Positions 7,819 through 15,163 of a DNA stretch of 19,013 nucleotides are shown here, piece after piece. Below the pieces are notes generated by a model, which worked only from the letters and a program-made list of their open reading frames with translations, was not told where the DNA came from and made no database searches. Numbering within the stretch: the first letter of the stretch is position 1; each line of letters starts with the position of its first letter. Source of the stretch: an uncultured bacterium (GTDB lineage: Bacteria; Cyanobacteriota; Vampirovibrionia; Gastranaerophilales; Gastranaerophilaceae); NCBI GenBank assembly GCA_902489575.1, contig CABUAQ010000032.1:1-19013 (forward strand). Direction: 5' to 3'. The translations under genes were made by a program, and so were the position numbers.

Positions 7819-7954
7819 ATTTATAACCTTTTACAAAATTTACACACAATAATAGTATAAATCACCAAAATAATAATTTCATTATATTAAGGAATATTAC
7901 AAAAGCAATCAATAATATAGCAATTTTATATACAAAAAATACTTTATATATATG

Positions 7955-8079
7955 TAAACACGAGGATGTGCTTATTGAGGAATCGAACACAGACTTAAGC
8001 ACACACTTCACACTTCACTATTACGAGGAATGGTACAAAGGTTTACATTCCAAGGGTCTCATATGAGGCTCTTTTTTTT
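7955..8079 (+). ncRNA. candidate small RNA, family unknown
   Basis: The stretch has no usable reading frame on either strand but ends in a strong plus-strand terminator (8054-8079). It folds locally: TGTGCTTA (7967-7974) pairs with TAAGCACA (7996-8003) with a 21-base loop, and GGAATG (8027-8032) pairs with CATTCC (8046-8051), immediately before the terminator stem. A weak promoter is possible (TTTATA at 7925-7930, TATATA at 7947-7952, 16 bases apart), which sets the approximate 5' end. Three GAGGA elements occur, one in the first loop. I could not match it to SRP RNA, 6S RNA, tmRNA, RNase P or tRNA. Since surE runs the other way, there is no coding gene for this terminator to serve. Boundaries are approximate. 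Confidence 0.5.
8054..8079 (+). terminator. rho-independent terminator of the candidate small RNA
   Basis: GGGTCTC (8054-8060) pairs with GAGGCTC (8065-8071) with two G-T pairs and an ATAT loop, followed by eight T. On the minus strand no T-run follows, so it works for plus-strand transcription only. Confidence 0.82.
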
Positions 8080-8103
8080 AGGAAAATACAATAAAAAATA
8101 ATA

Positions 8104-8247
8104 TCACTTAGAAACTGTTATATAAACCTTAGCAAATTTACCACCGCCATTTTTCTTAAAACGGATTTCTTTGTTCTCCGGTTCTTTTGGTTTAAAGTCT
8201 TCTTTTTGATAGTTATATAGAAACTTCATAAATTCTTTACTATACAT
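8104..8247 (-). CDS. 47-residue small protein of unknown function
   Basis: The ATG at 8247 has a well-placed GAAGG ribosome binding site six bases upstream, and the frame is open to a TGA at 8106-8104. The protein is basic, with an aromatic N-terminal part (MYSKEFMKFLYNYQ), a Lys/Pro/Glu middle, and a C-terminal EIRFKK-x-GGG-x-FAKVYITVS that looks like two short strands joined by a glycine turn. I recognise no family. The codons are ordinary and the sequence is not simply AT-driven. It converges on the candidate small RNA, whose terminator lies 25 bases beyond the stop; I see no terminator of its own. A role as a regulator or RNA-binding protein would be a guess. Confidence 0.6.
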   Translation of the reverse strand: MYSKEFMKFLYNYQKEDFKPKEPENKEIRFKKNGGGKFAKVYITVSK

Positions 8248-8253
8248 AATACA

Positions 8254-8283
8254 CCTTCACACTAAAATTCGTAAACCTTCACA
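8254..8283. repeat. two direct copies of CCTTCACA, 22 bp apart
   Basis: CCTTCACA occurs at 8254-8261 and 8276-8283. The 22-bp period is about two helical turns. The first copy overlaps the ribosome binding site of the 47-residue gene on the other strand, so part of the match may simply be that site. Confidence 0.35.
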
Positions 8284-8317
8284 TGTATATAAAAACATAA
8301 ACAACCTGGATATTGCC

Positions 8318-8339
8318 ATTTGTACACAAATTGTTACAA
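8318..8339. promoter_or_regulatory. two adjoining palindromes, possible operator
   Basis: ATTTGTACACAAAT (8318-8331) is an inverted repeat with a two-base centre. It shares its last base with TTGTTACAA (8331-8339), an inverted repeat with a one-base centre. Both use the same half-site TTGT/ACAA. They lie between divergent genes starting at 8247 and 8487. No T-run follows, so they are not a terminator. A regulator binding site is a fair inference; the protein is unknown. Confidence 0.45.
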
Positions 8340-8416
8340 AAGTAGCATTTTTAAATATTACCCGTGTGAATAAGCAGTTTTACTAATGTTTTAAACCCAG
8401 TTAAAAGTACATAATC

Positions 8417-8425
8417 TGGTATAAG
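8417..8425 (+). promoter_or_regulatory. probable extended -10 promoter of the SLH gene
   Basis: TGGTATAAG contains a TG-n extended element before a 5/6 -10 box. No convincing -35 is present at the right spacing. A start near 8432 would give a leader of about 55 bases holding the hairpin at 8444-8463. Confidence 0.45.
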
Positions 8426-8443
8426 TTTGTTTTTTAAATAAAA

Positions 8444-8463
8444 CTTTGTTTATTTAAACAAAG
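8444..8463 (+). promoter_or_regulatory. hairpin in the leader of the SLH gene
   Basis: CTTTGTTT (8444-8451) pairs with AAACAAAG (8456-8463) around ATTT. GTTTGT just upstream (8425-8430) can pair with ACAAAC (8469-8474) and close a larger structure. It ends about a dozen bases before AAGGAGG (8475-8481), which is five bases from the ATG. It lacks a T-run. A stabilising 5' hairpin for a highly expressed mRNA, or translational control, are both possible. Confidence 0.55.
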
Positions 8464-8486
8464 CTCATACAAACAAGGAGGTAAAA

Positions 8487-10514
8487 ATGTCAATTAAAAA
8501 ACTAACTGTGGCAGCTGCGATTGCCGTTGGAATAGCAACGTGTTCCTTGAATTCAGTAATGGCAGCTTGCCCGTGCAATACTCCAGCACCGGCAGAGCCT
8601 TTACCTGTAGTAACAGGTGCAGCTTGTCCTTGTGACACGCCGCAGCCGCAAAAATGCACAAAATGCAAAAAGGCGCTACCGGAGTGTGATTGCAAAAAAC
8701 AAAAAGCGTGTCCGATAACAGATCCGTGCCCTGAAAAGAAACCTGATTGCGGATGTCCGGATGAAATCAGCTGTGACAAACCTGCAGAACCATCATGCGC
8801 GGTTTGTCCCCAAATAGGGAAACCTGATAAAGCTGAAATGAAACAGGTTTATGGTTACCCTCAAGCAATTTATGGTACAAACAACTATGTTGGAGAACCT
8901 GCTAACTCAATATTTTCCACAGAAACAGCCATGAAAGGATGTCCTGCAAGCAGAATGTCTTCAAATATCAGCGGTGCAACAGTTGCAACTGACGGACAAG
9001 TTACAGGGGCTGCTACCCATATGCCATGTTTAAACGAATTACCAAATAAATATAATGGTATCACTATTGATAGAAATGAAAGAAAAATGGATGGCAATTC
9101 GTGTCCTATTGATATTCAATCGGCAAACTCAATTAATGCAATTAAAAAGACACTAATTCCATACGAAATTCCACAACAAATCCAAAATAATATTACAGGG
9201 GCCGCTGCACCCATGGGTGGATGTATGTTTCCTGATGTATCAAACAGCCATTGGGCAGCATGCGATATCGACAAACTTGCATTAAATGATGTTATTGTAG
9301 GATATCCGGATGGTTTATTTAAACCTAACAGAAACATCTCCCGTGCAGAATTTGCCACAATGCTTGTAAAAGGATTCAATCTAAATTGTGACATCGATAG
9401 ACAAGCTATTTTCTCTGATGTTCCTACAAGCAACTGGGCCAACGCTGCAATTGCCAAAGCCGTTGATGAAGATCTATTAACAGGCTATCCAAACAAAAAA
9501 TTCAGACCACAAGCTCCCGTTTCTCGCGTAGAAGCTTTAACATCAATTGCAAAAGGTATGACTTGCGATATCGATAAATGCAAAGCTGATGAGATTTTAA
9601 GCAAATACGCCGACGGCGGTCAGGTACCTGATTGGGCAAGAATTCCTGTTGCAAAATCATTACAAAATGGTGCATTAAAAGATTCACCGACACCAAATAT
9701 GATTTTGCCTAACAAGGATGCATCCCGTGCCGATGTAGCTTCTATGATGCAAACAGTACGTGTAGCACTTGGTTATGATACTAACCCTAAAACAGCTAAC
9801 AATATCTGTCCGGCTTGTCCGATTGAAAAAAACGCTTTAATCGAACACGAAGAAATTGTTAAAATTCCAACATTAAAACTTTCAATGATTGACCAATTAA
9901 CAGCAAAATCTTCCCACGTTGGACAGTATTTCAGAGCTAACACACTGGAAGACATAACAATCAATGGTGTAACTTACCCTTGCGGCTCAACCGTAACAGG
10001 TCAAGTTGTTGAAGTTATTAGACCTTCCGGCTGTGACAAAGGTGCTTTAAAATTAGCATTTACTGAAATTAAAAATGGAGACTGCAAAACTAAATTACCA
10101 AAACAAATCCTGCAAGCACAGGTTAACAAATCTAAAAACGTAAACCCTGTAGCTAGACTCGTTGAATTGCCATTCACCTGGGCAGGTTCACTGGTTGGTA
10201 TTGTCGGCAGAACTGCCGGAGGTATTTTAACCTCAGTTGGTAACGCAGCTGAAAACGTGTCTAACGACGCAGGCTACATGTTAGGCCACGCTTTCCAGGG
10301 TCAATTCGGTGCAGCCGCAAGAAGCTTAGGAGACGGCTTATTCCAAACTGTTAAAGCTCCAATTGATGTAACAAGAACTGCCTTGTCAGGTACTATGGGC
10401 TTATTCCAAACTACCGGTGATGAATTTGCATACCTTGTTGATCCTCGCGGATACAAAATATCTGCTATAAATCCTAGGGAACACGTTACTATTGCTTTCG
10501 GATGTAATGAATAA
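8487..10514 (+). CDS. exported Cys-rich protein with three SLH domains
   Basis: The 675-residue protein has a Sec signal peptide ending at about VMA (residue 26). Residues 28-107 carry 15 cysteines, many as C-x-C (CPC, CDC, CGC), with Pro and Lys. A linker runs to about 245. Three SLH domains follow at about 247-298, 308-358 and 370-430, with the usual F-x-D-V, W-A, G-Y-P and F-x-P elements. SLH domains anchor proteins to the cell wall; in cyanobacterial-type envelopes they tether outer-membrane proteins to peptidoglycan. Residues 455-545 look strand-rich, and 550-640 are Gly/Ala-rich and amphipathic. No obvious OprB-type barrel follows, so it is not an ordinary SLH porin. CDID occurs three times (259, 301, 360). 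A perfect AAGGAGG suggests high expression. It is monocistronic, with a terminator 50 bases after the stop. The SLH call is firm; function beyond envelope attachment is unknown. Confidence 0.9.
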   Translation: MSIKKLTVAAAIAVGIATCSLNSVMAACPCNTPAPAEPLPVVTGAACPCDTPQPQKCTKCKKALPECDCKKQKACPITDPCPEKKPDCGCPDEISCDKPAEPSCAVCPQIGKPDKAEMKQVYGYPQAIYGTNNYVGEPANSIFSTETAMKGCPASRMSSNISGATVATDGQVTGAATHMPCLNELPNKYNGITIDRNERKMDGNSCPIDIQSANSINAIKKTLIPYEIPQQIQNNITGAAAPMGGCMFPDVSNSHWAACDIDKLALNDVIVGYPDGLFKPNRNISRAEFATMLVKGFNLNCDIDRQAIFSDVPTSNWANAAIAKAVDEDLLTGYPNKKFRPQAPVSRVEALTSIAKGMTCDIDKCKADEILSKYADGGQVPDWARIPVAKSLQNGALKDSPTPNMILPNKDASRADVASMMQTVRVALGYDTNPKTANNICPACPIEKNALIEHEEIVKIPTLKLSMIDQLTAKSSHVGQYFRANTLEDITINGVTYPCGSTVTGQVVEVIRPSGCDKGALKLAFTEIKNGDCKTKLPKQILQAQVNKSKNVNPVARLVELPFTWAGSLVGIVGRTAGGILTSVGNAAENVSNDAGYMLGHAFQGQFGAAARSLGDGLFQTVKAPIDVTRTALSGTMGLFQTTGDEFAYLVDPRGYKISAINPREHVTIAFGCNE

Positions 10515-10563
10515 TACAAAATTATACCCGAAAGACCATAGTTAAATCTTCATCACCCAAAGA

Positions 10564-10596
10564 AAAGAGCCTCATACGTATTGTATGAGGCTCTTT
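10564..10596. terminator. terminator shared by the SLH gene and the nhaD-type gene
   Basis: A 14-bp perfect stem (10564-10577 with 10583-10596) has a GTATT loop. CTTGTCATTTT follows on the plus strand, and CTTTCTTTGG follows on the minus strand. It lies between convergent genes. It shares ATGAGGCTCTTT exactly with the small-RNA terminator at 8063-8074. Confidence 0.85.
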
Positions 10597-10615
10597 CTTG
10601 TCATTTTACACTATG

Positions 10616-11938
10616 TTATCGCAAATATTTTAAATACAAATAAACAGAACTCAATACCAACGAAATAAACGTTACTAAAGCACCATATTTCATAAATCTT
10701 AAAAATGAAATTTTATGCCCTTTAGATGCTGCTGTTTCACTAACTAAAACATTTGCTGCTGCACCAATAATTGTAAGGTTTCCACCTAAACAAGCACCTA
10801 ATGATAGTGCCCACCACAACGCATGAGTATGACCTGTAATCGCATTCGGATTAGCAGGATTTACAAGTTCTGAAATCAATGGTGCCATAGTTGCTGTGTA
10901 CGGAATATTATCAATAATACCTGATAAAATACCAGAAGCCCAAAGAATAATCATTGTCGCAGTTTCAAGACTTCCGTTAGTTAAAACAATTAACTGATCT
11001 GCAAGATACTTGATACCGCCATTTGCTTCAAATCCGCCAATAATAATAAATAGTCCTATAAAGAAAAAAATAGTTAACCATTCTACGTCACGGTAAATTT
11101 CTTTTGGTTTTTCAAATAGTAGTAAGAACGAAGCTCCGGATACAGCAAACACAAATGCTGAAATATGAGTAATATCATGAGTCACAAAACCTAAAATAAC
11201 AAGTGCTAACGTAACAACAGATCTTATCATAAGCTTTTTATCAGTAATGGTTCTTGAATTATCAAGGTTAGCAATATGCTCCATTTTTTCCGGAGTAGCC
11301 CTCAAACCTTTTCTAAATAGAAAGATTAACACGGAAATTGAAACTAAAAAGATTACAGCAACTATAGGAGTAAGCTCTCTTACAAAATCCATAAAACTCA
11401 AACCTGCACGGGTACCAATAATTATATTTGGCGGATCGCCGATTAAAGTTGCTGTCCCCCCCACATTTGAAGCTAATACTTCTGTTATTAAAAATGGAAC
11501 AGGATCAGTTTCAAATTCTTTTGCAATAACAAATGTTATAGGCATCATCAAAACAACAGTTGTAACATTATCCAAAAAAGCCGAAGCAACAGCCGTAAAC
11601 GCAGCCAGTGCAAATAAAACTGTTTTAGGATGACCTTTTGTTGCTTTTAATAAATTTAACGCCATCCACTTAAATACACCGCTTCGACTTGCAATATTAA
11701 CAATAATCATCATACCTATCAGTAGAAAAATTACCTCGAAATCAACATACTCAAAAACACCCTTTACATTATTTTCAAGATGAAGCGATAATGGAACTAA
11801 GCCGAGTAACATTGTCAAAGATGCACCAACCAGCGCAACTACCGACTTTTGAATTTTTTCGCTCGCAATGAAAATATAGGCAATTAAAAGAATCAATCCT
11901 GATATAATCATGCCATGCGTGTGAATAAAATCTAACAT
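10616..11938 (-). CDS. ArsB/NhaD-type ion transporter
   Basis: The 440-residue integral membrane protein belongs to the ion transporter superfamily that includes ArsB and NhaD. It has about 11 hydrophobic segments and the two-halves architecture. The first half has L-D-N-V-T-T (DN at 123-124) and G-G-T-A-T-L-I-G-D-P-P-N at 160-171. The second half repeats this with I-D-N-I-P-Y (DN at 343-344) and G-G-N-L-T-I-I-G-A-A-A-N at 385-396. Such repeats form the substrate site. Sodium/proton exchange is the best-known role of close relatives, but arsenite or organic anion transport cannot be ruled out. No arsenic gene (arsR, arsC) is nearby, which argues against ArsB. The start has a G-rich site (AGGGGG) at a long spacing of about 13 bases. 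It lies 69 bases after rseP with no clear terminator between. Confidence 0.85.
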   Translation of the reverse strand: MLDFIHTHGMIISGLILLIAYIFIASEKIQKSVVALVGASLTMLLGLVPLSLHLENNVKGVFEYVDFEVIFLLIGMMIIVNIASRSGVFKWMALNLLKATKGHPKTVLFALAAFTAVASAFLDNVTTVVLMMPITFVIAKEFETDPVPFLITEVLASNVGGTATLIGDPPNIIIGTRAGLSFMDFVRELTPIVAVIFLVSISVLIFLFRKGLRATPEKMEHIANLDNSRTITDKKLMIRSVVTLALVILGFVTHDITHISAFVFAVSGASFLLLFEKPKEIYRDVEWLTIFFFIGLFIIIGGFEANGGIKYLADQLIVLTNGSLETATMIILWASGILSGIIDNIPYTATMAPLISELVNPANPNAITGHTHALWWALSLGACLGGNLTIIGAAANVLVSETAASKGHKISFLRFMKYGALVTFISLVLSSVYLYLKYLR

Positions 11939-12007
11939 TTTCTTTAATATTCCCCCTTTTTATATTAATCAGTCATACCAATAATCGTTTAAAATATACA
12001 TAAAATT

Positions 12008-13390
12008 TTAGAATTTGTGTTTTATAAGAGCGTAAACATCATTAAATACAACAAATACCATAAATAAAATTAACAGTATAAAAAATGCCGAACTAATTTT
12101 ATTCATAGTCTCTTCATCAACCGGTTTACCTCTAAGTTTTTCCAGAACAAGGAACATAAAATGACCGCCGTCTAAGGCAGGTATAGGAAGAAAGTTAACC
12201 AAAGCTAAATCTAAAGATATCATTGCAGTTAGCAACAATCCTGAAAAAAATCCGCTGTTTTGAATTACATCCCCGCCAATTTTTGTAATAACAACAATTC
12301 CGTGTAAATCCTTCATTGGGATATTACCGGTAAATAATTGCCACAATCCGTAAACAAGCATATAAGTCTGTTCCCACAGGTATTTACATGAACCCGCAAC
12401 AGCATCCGGAATACTTTTTGTAGGATTTAAAACCTCTTTTGCTTCTACCATTACTCCGATTAACCCCTTATTATTGGGATAAATCGGCTTTAACTCTATA
12501 TTTTCCCCATTTCTTTGAACAACTATATTCAAAGGAACCTGTCCGTCAGAAAGAGCAAATGCCAAATCTTCTAATGAAGCTTTCCCATCCGAAATATAAT
12601 TTACCTTATTTTTAAGATTATTTCTTAAATCTAATTGGTTCTTAGTCAAAGACACCAAGTCTTCATTCTTATAAAGTTTATACCCTCTTAAAGCTTTATC
12701 ATCAATTTTAATGGCAGGTTCTTTAGCATTCATTAACTCAGATATTTTAATAATCGCCCCCTTTGGAATAAGAGTTTTATCGCTGTTTGAGATTTTAGGA
12801 TTTAATTTGTGCAGCTTTTCCAAATTAGACAATACATAAGTCTCATCAACTTTACCGTCATTAGCCTTACTGTTTTTCGCATACAGGGTCAAAGCATAAC
12901 TTGAATTAATATCAGAACCGTTAATTTTGATAACTCTGTCACCTTCTTGCAATCCGCTGTACCACACAGATTCCCCTTTAGCAGCAGCTATTTTATTAAT
13001 ATAAACCTCATACTGACCGGAAGGCAGGCGTCCCCAGGCAAATGCCGTAATCAATACAAAAACAAATGCCGTAATAATATTTGCAATAACACCCGCAGAA
13101 ATTACAATCATTCTTTGCCAAACAGGCTTGTTCATGAAACGTTCATCCGAATCAACAGGGACATCAGAATCTTTTTCATCATCCGGAAAAGATACATACC
13201 CGCCCAGCAAAAACGCATGAACAACAACTTCTACATCGCCGATTTTTTTACTCCATAAAGTCGGTCCTATTGGTAAACCAAACCCGAACTTTGAAACTTT
13301 TATACCAAGTGCACGCGCTGCAAAAAAATGCCCCGCCTCATGCACAAGAACTAAAAAACTAAGTAATAAAATCATTATAATTATAGACAT
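12008..13390 (-). CDS. rseP: site-2 intramembrane zinc metalloprotease RseP with PDZ insertion
   Basis: The 460-residue protein has the HEAGH zinc motif in its first membrane helix (H17, E18, H21) and the third ligand D407 in L-P-I-P-A-L-D-G-G-H. Further membrane segments lie at about 96-118, 382-402 and 432-455. These proteases cut membrane-anchored anti-sigma factors and signal-peptide remnants. The PDZ domain begins at about 127 with G-L-Q-E-G-D-R-V-I-K-I-N-G and continues at about 268 with S-L-E-D-L-A, so about 100 residues (roughly 166-267) are inserted inside it. That accounts for a length somewhat above the single-PDZ form. The ATG follows AGAGGA by five bases. It lies 95 bases after pheS with only weak pairing in the gap, so it may share that transcript. 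Confidence 0.92.
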   Translation of the reverse strand: MSIIIMILLLSFLVLVHEAGHFFAARALGIKVSKFGFGLPIGPTLWSKKIGDVEVVVHAFLLGGYVSFPDDEKDSDVPVDSDERFMNKPVWQRMIVISAGVIANIITAFVFVLITAFAWGRLPSGQYEVYINKIAAAKGESVWYSGLQEGDRVIKINGSDINSSYALTLYAKNSKANDGKVDETYVLSNLEKLHKLNPKISNSDKTLIPKGAIIKISELMNAKEPAIKIDDKALRGYKLYKNEDLVSLTKNQLDLRNNLKNKVNYISDGKASLEDLAFALSDGQVPLNIVVQRNGENIELKPIYPNNKGLIGVMVEAKEVLNPTKSIPDAVAGSCKYLWEQTYMLVYGLWQLFTGNIPMKDLHGIVVITKIGGDVIQNSGFFSGLLLTAMISLDLALVNFLPIPALDGGHFMFLVLEKLRGKPVDEETMNKISSAFFILLILFMVFVVFNDVYALIKHKF

Positions 13391-13485
13391 AAATATCCTC
13401 TATCTTCTTTTTAAACATCAATGAATTTTGAACAAATTATCAATCGCAGGAGAAAATATAACCCACCACTATTATTATTTATTCT

Positions 13486-14526
13486 CTAACCTTTAAATTG
13501 CTCTAAAAATCTTACATCATTATTAAAGAACAATCTTATATCATCAATCGCATATTTTAGCATAGCAAGTCTTTCGACCCCCATGCCAAAGGCAAACCCT
13601 GAATAAATATCAGGATCAATTCCAACCCCTTTCAAAACATTAGGGTCAACCATCCCAGCACCAAGAATTTCCAGCCACCCTGTGCCAGAACATGTCCTGC
13701 AGCCCTTGCCTTCACACATAATACACTGAACATCAATCTCCGCCGAAGGTTCCGTGAACGGGAAAAAGCTATTTCTAAAACGAGTAGGTCTGCTTGCTCC
13801 AAAATACAATCTGATAAATTCGTTTAAAACACCTTTCAAATCACCAAAAGTAATATCTTTATCTACATAAAGACCTTCAATCTGATGAAAGAAATTATTT
13901 TTGCGAGAATTAATATTTTCATTTCTATAAACTCTGCCCGGAGCAATAATTCTTATCGGAGGTTTTTGTCTTTCCATTACGTGAACTTGCGCACCTGAGG
14001 TTTGGCTTCTTAACACAACATTATGGGCAATATTTGTAAAAAATGTATCCTGAACATCCCTGGCTGGGTGATCTTTTGGAACATTTAACATATCAAAATT
14101 AAAATACTCGGTTTCAACTTCCGGAGAATCTTCATTAGGCGCAACAGAAAAGCCCAAACTCTGGAATATAGAAACAATCTCATTTGTAGTAGATGTCAGC
14201 GGGTGAACATGTCCTCTTTGAACATATTGACCGGGTAAAGTAACATCAATTTTTTCCCCCTCAAGTTTTTTATTCAACTCCTGTTCATAGAACAATTGAA
14301 ATTTTTCTTTTATGGAAGACTCAAGTTTTTGAGTAATGTCGTTGGCAAGAGAACCAACAACTCTTTTATCTTCAGGAGATAAGTTTTTCAACCCCTTTTT
14401 AATTTCGTTAAATTCTCCTTTTCGGCTCAGGTATTTGAATTTTATATCCTCCAAATCTTTCACTGTAAGAGCTTTGTCAATATCAGCAACCGCATCTGTA
14501 TAAATTCTTTCTAATTGTTCCTTCAT
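13486..14526 (-). CDS. pheS: phenylalanyl-tRNA synthetase alpha subunit
   Basis: The catalytic subunit of the alpha2-beta2 enzyme charging tRNA-Phe, 346 residues. An N-terminal coiled coil (about 1-90) binds tRNA. Class II motifs are clear: G-x-V-Y-R-N-E for motif 2, F-R-x-S-F-F-P-F-T-E-P-S for the phenylalanine site, and F-G-M-G-V-E-R-L for motif 3 (about 313-320). The Cys cluster C268-x-x-C271-x4-C276-x-x-C279 followed by G-T-G-W-L-E-I-L is typical of the family. I chose ATG at 14526 because TAGAGGT lies seven bases before it. An earlier in-frame ATG at 14544 would put that ribosome binding site inside the gene. The upstream MBL gene ends 10 bases before this start. No pheT is adjacent, as in cyanobacteria and unlike most bacteria. 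Confidence 0.95.
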   Translation of the reverse strand: MKEQLERIYTDAVADIDKALTVKDLEDIKFKYLSRKGEFNEIKKGLKNLSPEDKRVVGSLANDITQKLESSIKEKFQLFYEQELNKKLEGEKIDVTLPGQYVQRGHVHPLTSTTNEIVSIFQSLGFSVAPNEDSPEVETEYFNFDMLNVPKDHPARDVQDTFFTNIAHNVVLRSQTSGAQVHVMERQKPPIRIIAPGRVYRNENINSRKNNFFHQIEGLYVDKDITFGDLKGVLNEFIRLYFGASRPTRFRNSFFPFTEPSAEIDVQCIMCEGKGCRTCSGTGWLEILGAGMVDPNVLKGVGIDPDIYSGFAFGMGVERLAMLKYAIDDIRLFFNNDVRFLEQFKG

Positions 14527-14536
14527 TTTTATACCT

Positions 14537-15163
14537 CTACACATTTACAATTTCATTATATTTTTTCTCAAATCCGATAGTAGTTTTTGCGCCATGCCCT
14601 GGATAAACCTCTGTATTATCAGGCAAAACAAACAACTTTGATTTAATACTATTAACAATTTGTCTAAAATCACCATCTAACAAATCACATCTGCCAACAC
14701 TTCCCTGAAAAAGAGTATCTCCAGAAAACAACTTATCTCCGACAAGATAAGATATTCCACCCCGGGTATGCCCCGGAGTTGAGATAGCCTTAATATGAAT
14801 ATCACCAATTCTGAATTCATCCCCGTCACTTACAAAATGATTTATACTCGTAATTGAAACCGGAAACATTCCGCAAAACATCTGCATCATATCCGGCACA
14901 AATTTAACTTGAGACATATCGTTCTTATCGACGTAAGCATCAACACCAAATACATCATTAAATTTATCAACCCCCAAAATATGATCAAAATGACCGTGAG
15001 TTAAAAGTATATACTTAAGATTAACACCCAGATTTTTAATTGCATTGACGAATTCATTATCAGCAGATGAACAGTCAATTAAAACCGCATCATTTGACTT
15101 CTCGTCAATAAGCAGGTAATTATTAGCATCAACCGGACCTTTTACAAAAGTTTTAATAATCAT
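14537..15163 (-). CDS. MBL-fold metallo-hydrolase (glyoxalase II-like)
   Basis: The 208-residue protein has the full metallo-beta-lactamase fold signature: T-H-G-H-F-D-H with H56, H58, D60 and H61, then H132 in G-H-T-R-G-G, D149 in S-G-D-T-L-F, and H190 in Y-P-G-H-G. It matches the small glyoxalase-II-like group (YcbL type), which hydrolyses thioesters such as S-lactoylglutathione, though the true substrate cannot be read from sequence. The extra C-terminal domain of full glyoxalase II is missing. The ATG overlaps the kdsA stop as TAATG, so translation is probably coupled. pheS follows after 10 bases. Neither neighbour suggests a specific substrate; the grouping looks like a simple housekeeping operon. 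Confidence 0.88.
   Translation of the reverse strand: MIIKTFVKGPVDANNYLLIDEKSNDAVLIDCSSADNEFVNAIKNLGVNLKYILLTHGHFDHILGVDKFNDVFGVDAYVDKNDMSQVKFVPDMMQMFCGMFPVSITSINHFVSDGDEFRIGDIHIKAISTPGHTRGGISYLVGDKLFSGDTLFQGSVGRCDLLDGDFRQIVNSIKSKLFVLPDNTEVYPGHGAKTTIGFEKKYNEIVNV

Noticed and set aside
7960..8000. tRNA-like TTCGATT on the minus strand
   Set aside because: It looks like a T-loop, but the flanking five bases do not pair and no acceptor or anticodon stem can be built.
7955..8079. SRP, 6S or tmRNA
   Set aside because: Conserved cores of these RNAs (for example the SRP tetraloop region or a tmRNA tag frame) are missing, and the size and stems do not fit.
8264..8318. 20-residue minus-strand frame upstream of the 47-residue gene
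   Set aside because: An ATG opens near 8318, but it has no ribosome binding site and the product is too short to support.
8465..8779. Antisense frame over the Cys-rich start of the SLH gene
   Set aside because: The repeated TGC/GCA codons of the SLH gene keep the opposite strand open; there is no ribosome site or promoter for it.
10616..11938. Arsenite pump ArsB
   Set aside because: The superfamily fits, but no arsR, arsA or arsC is near. NhaD-type or another anion/cation role is at least as likely, so no gene symbol was given.
14527..14544. Longer PheS starting at ATG 14544
   Set aside because: The added codons contain the TAGAGGT ribosome binding site that fits the ATG at 14526, and this start would overlap the MBL gene.
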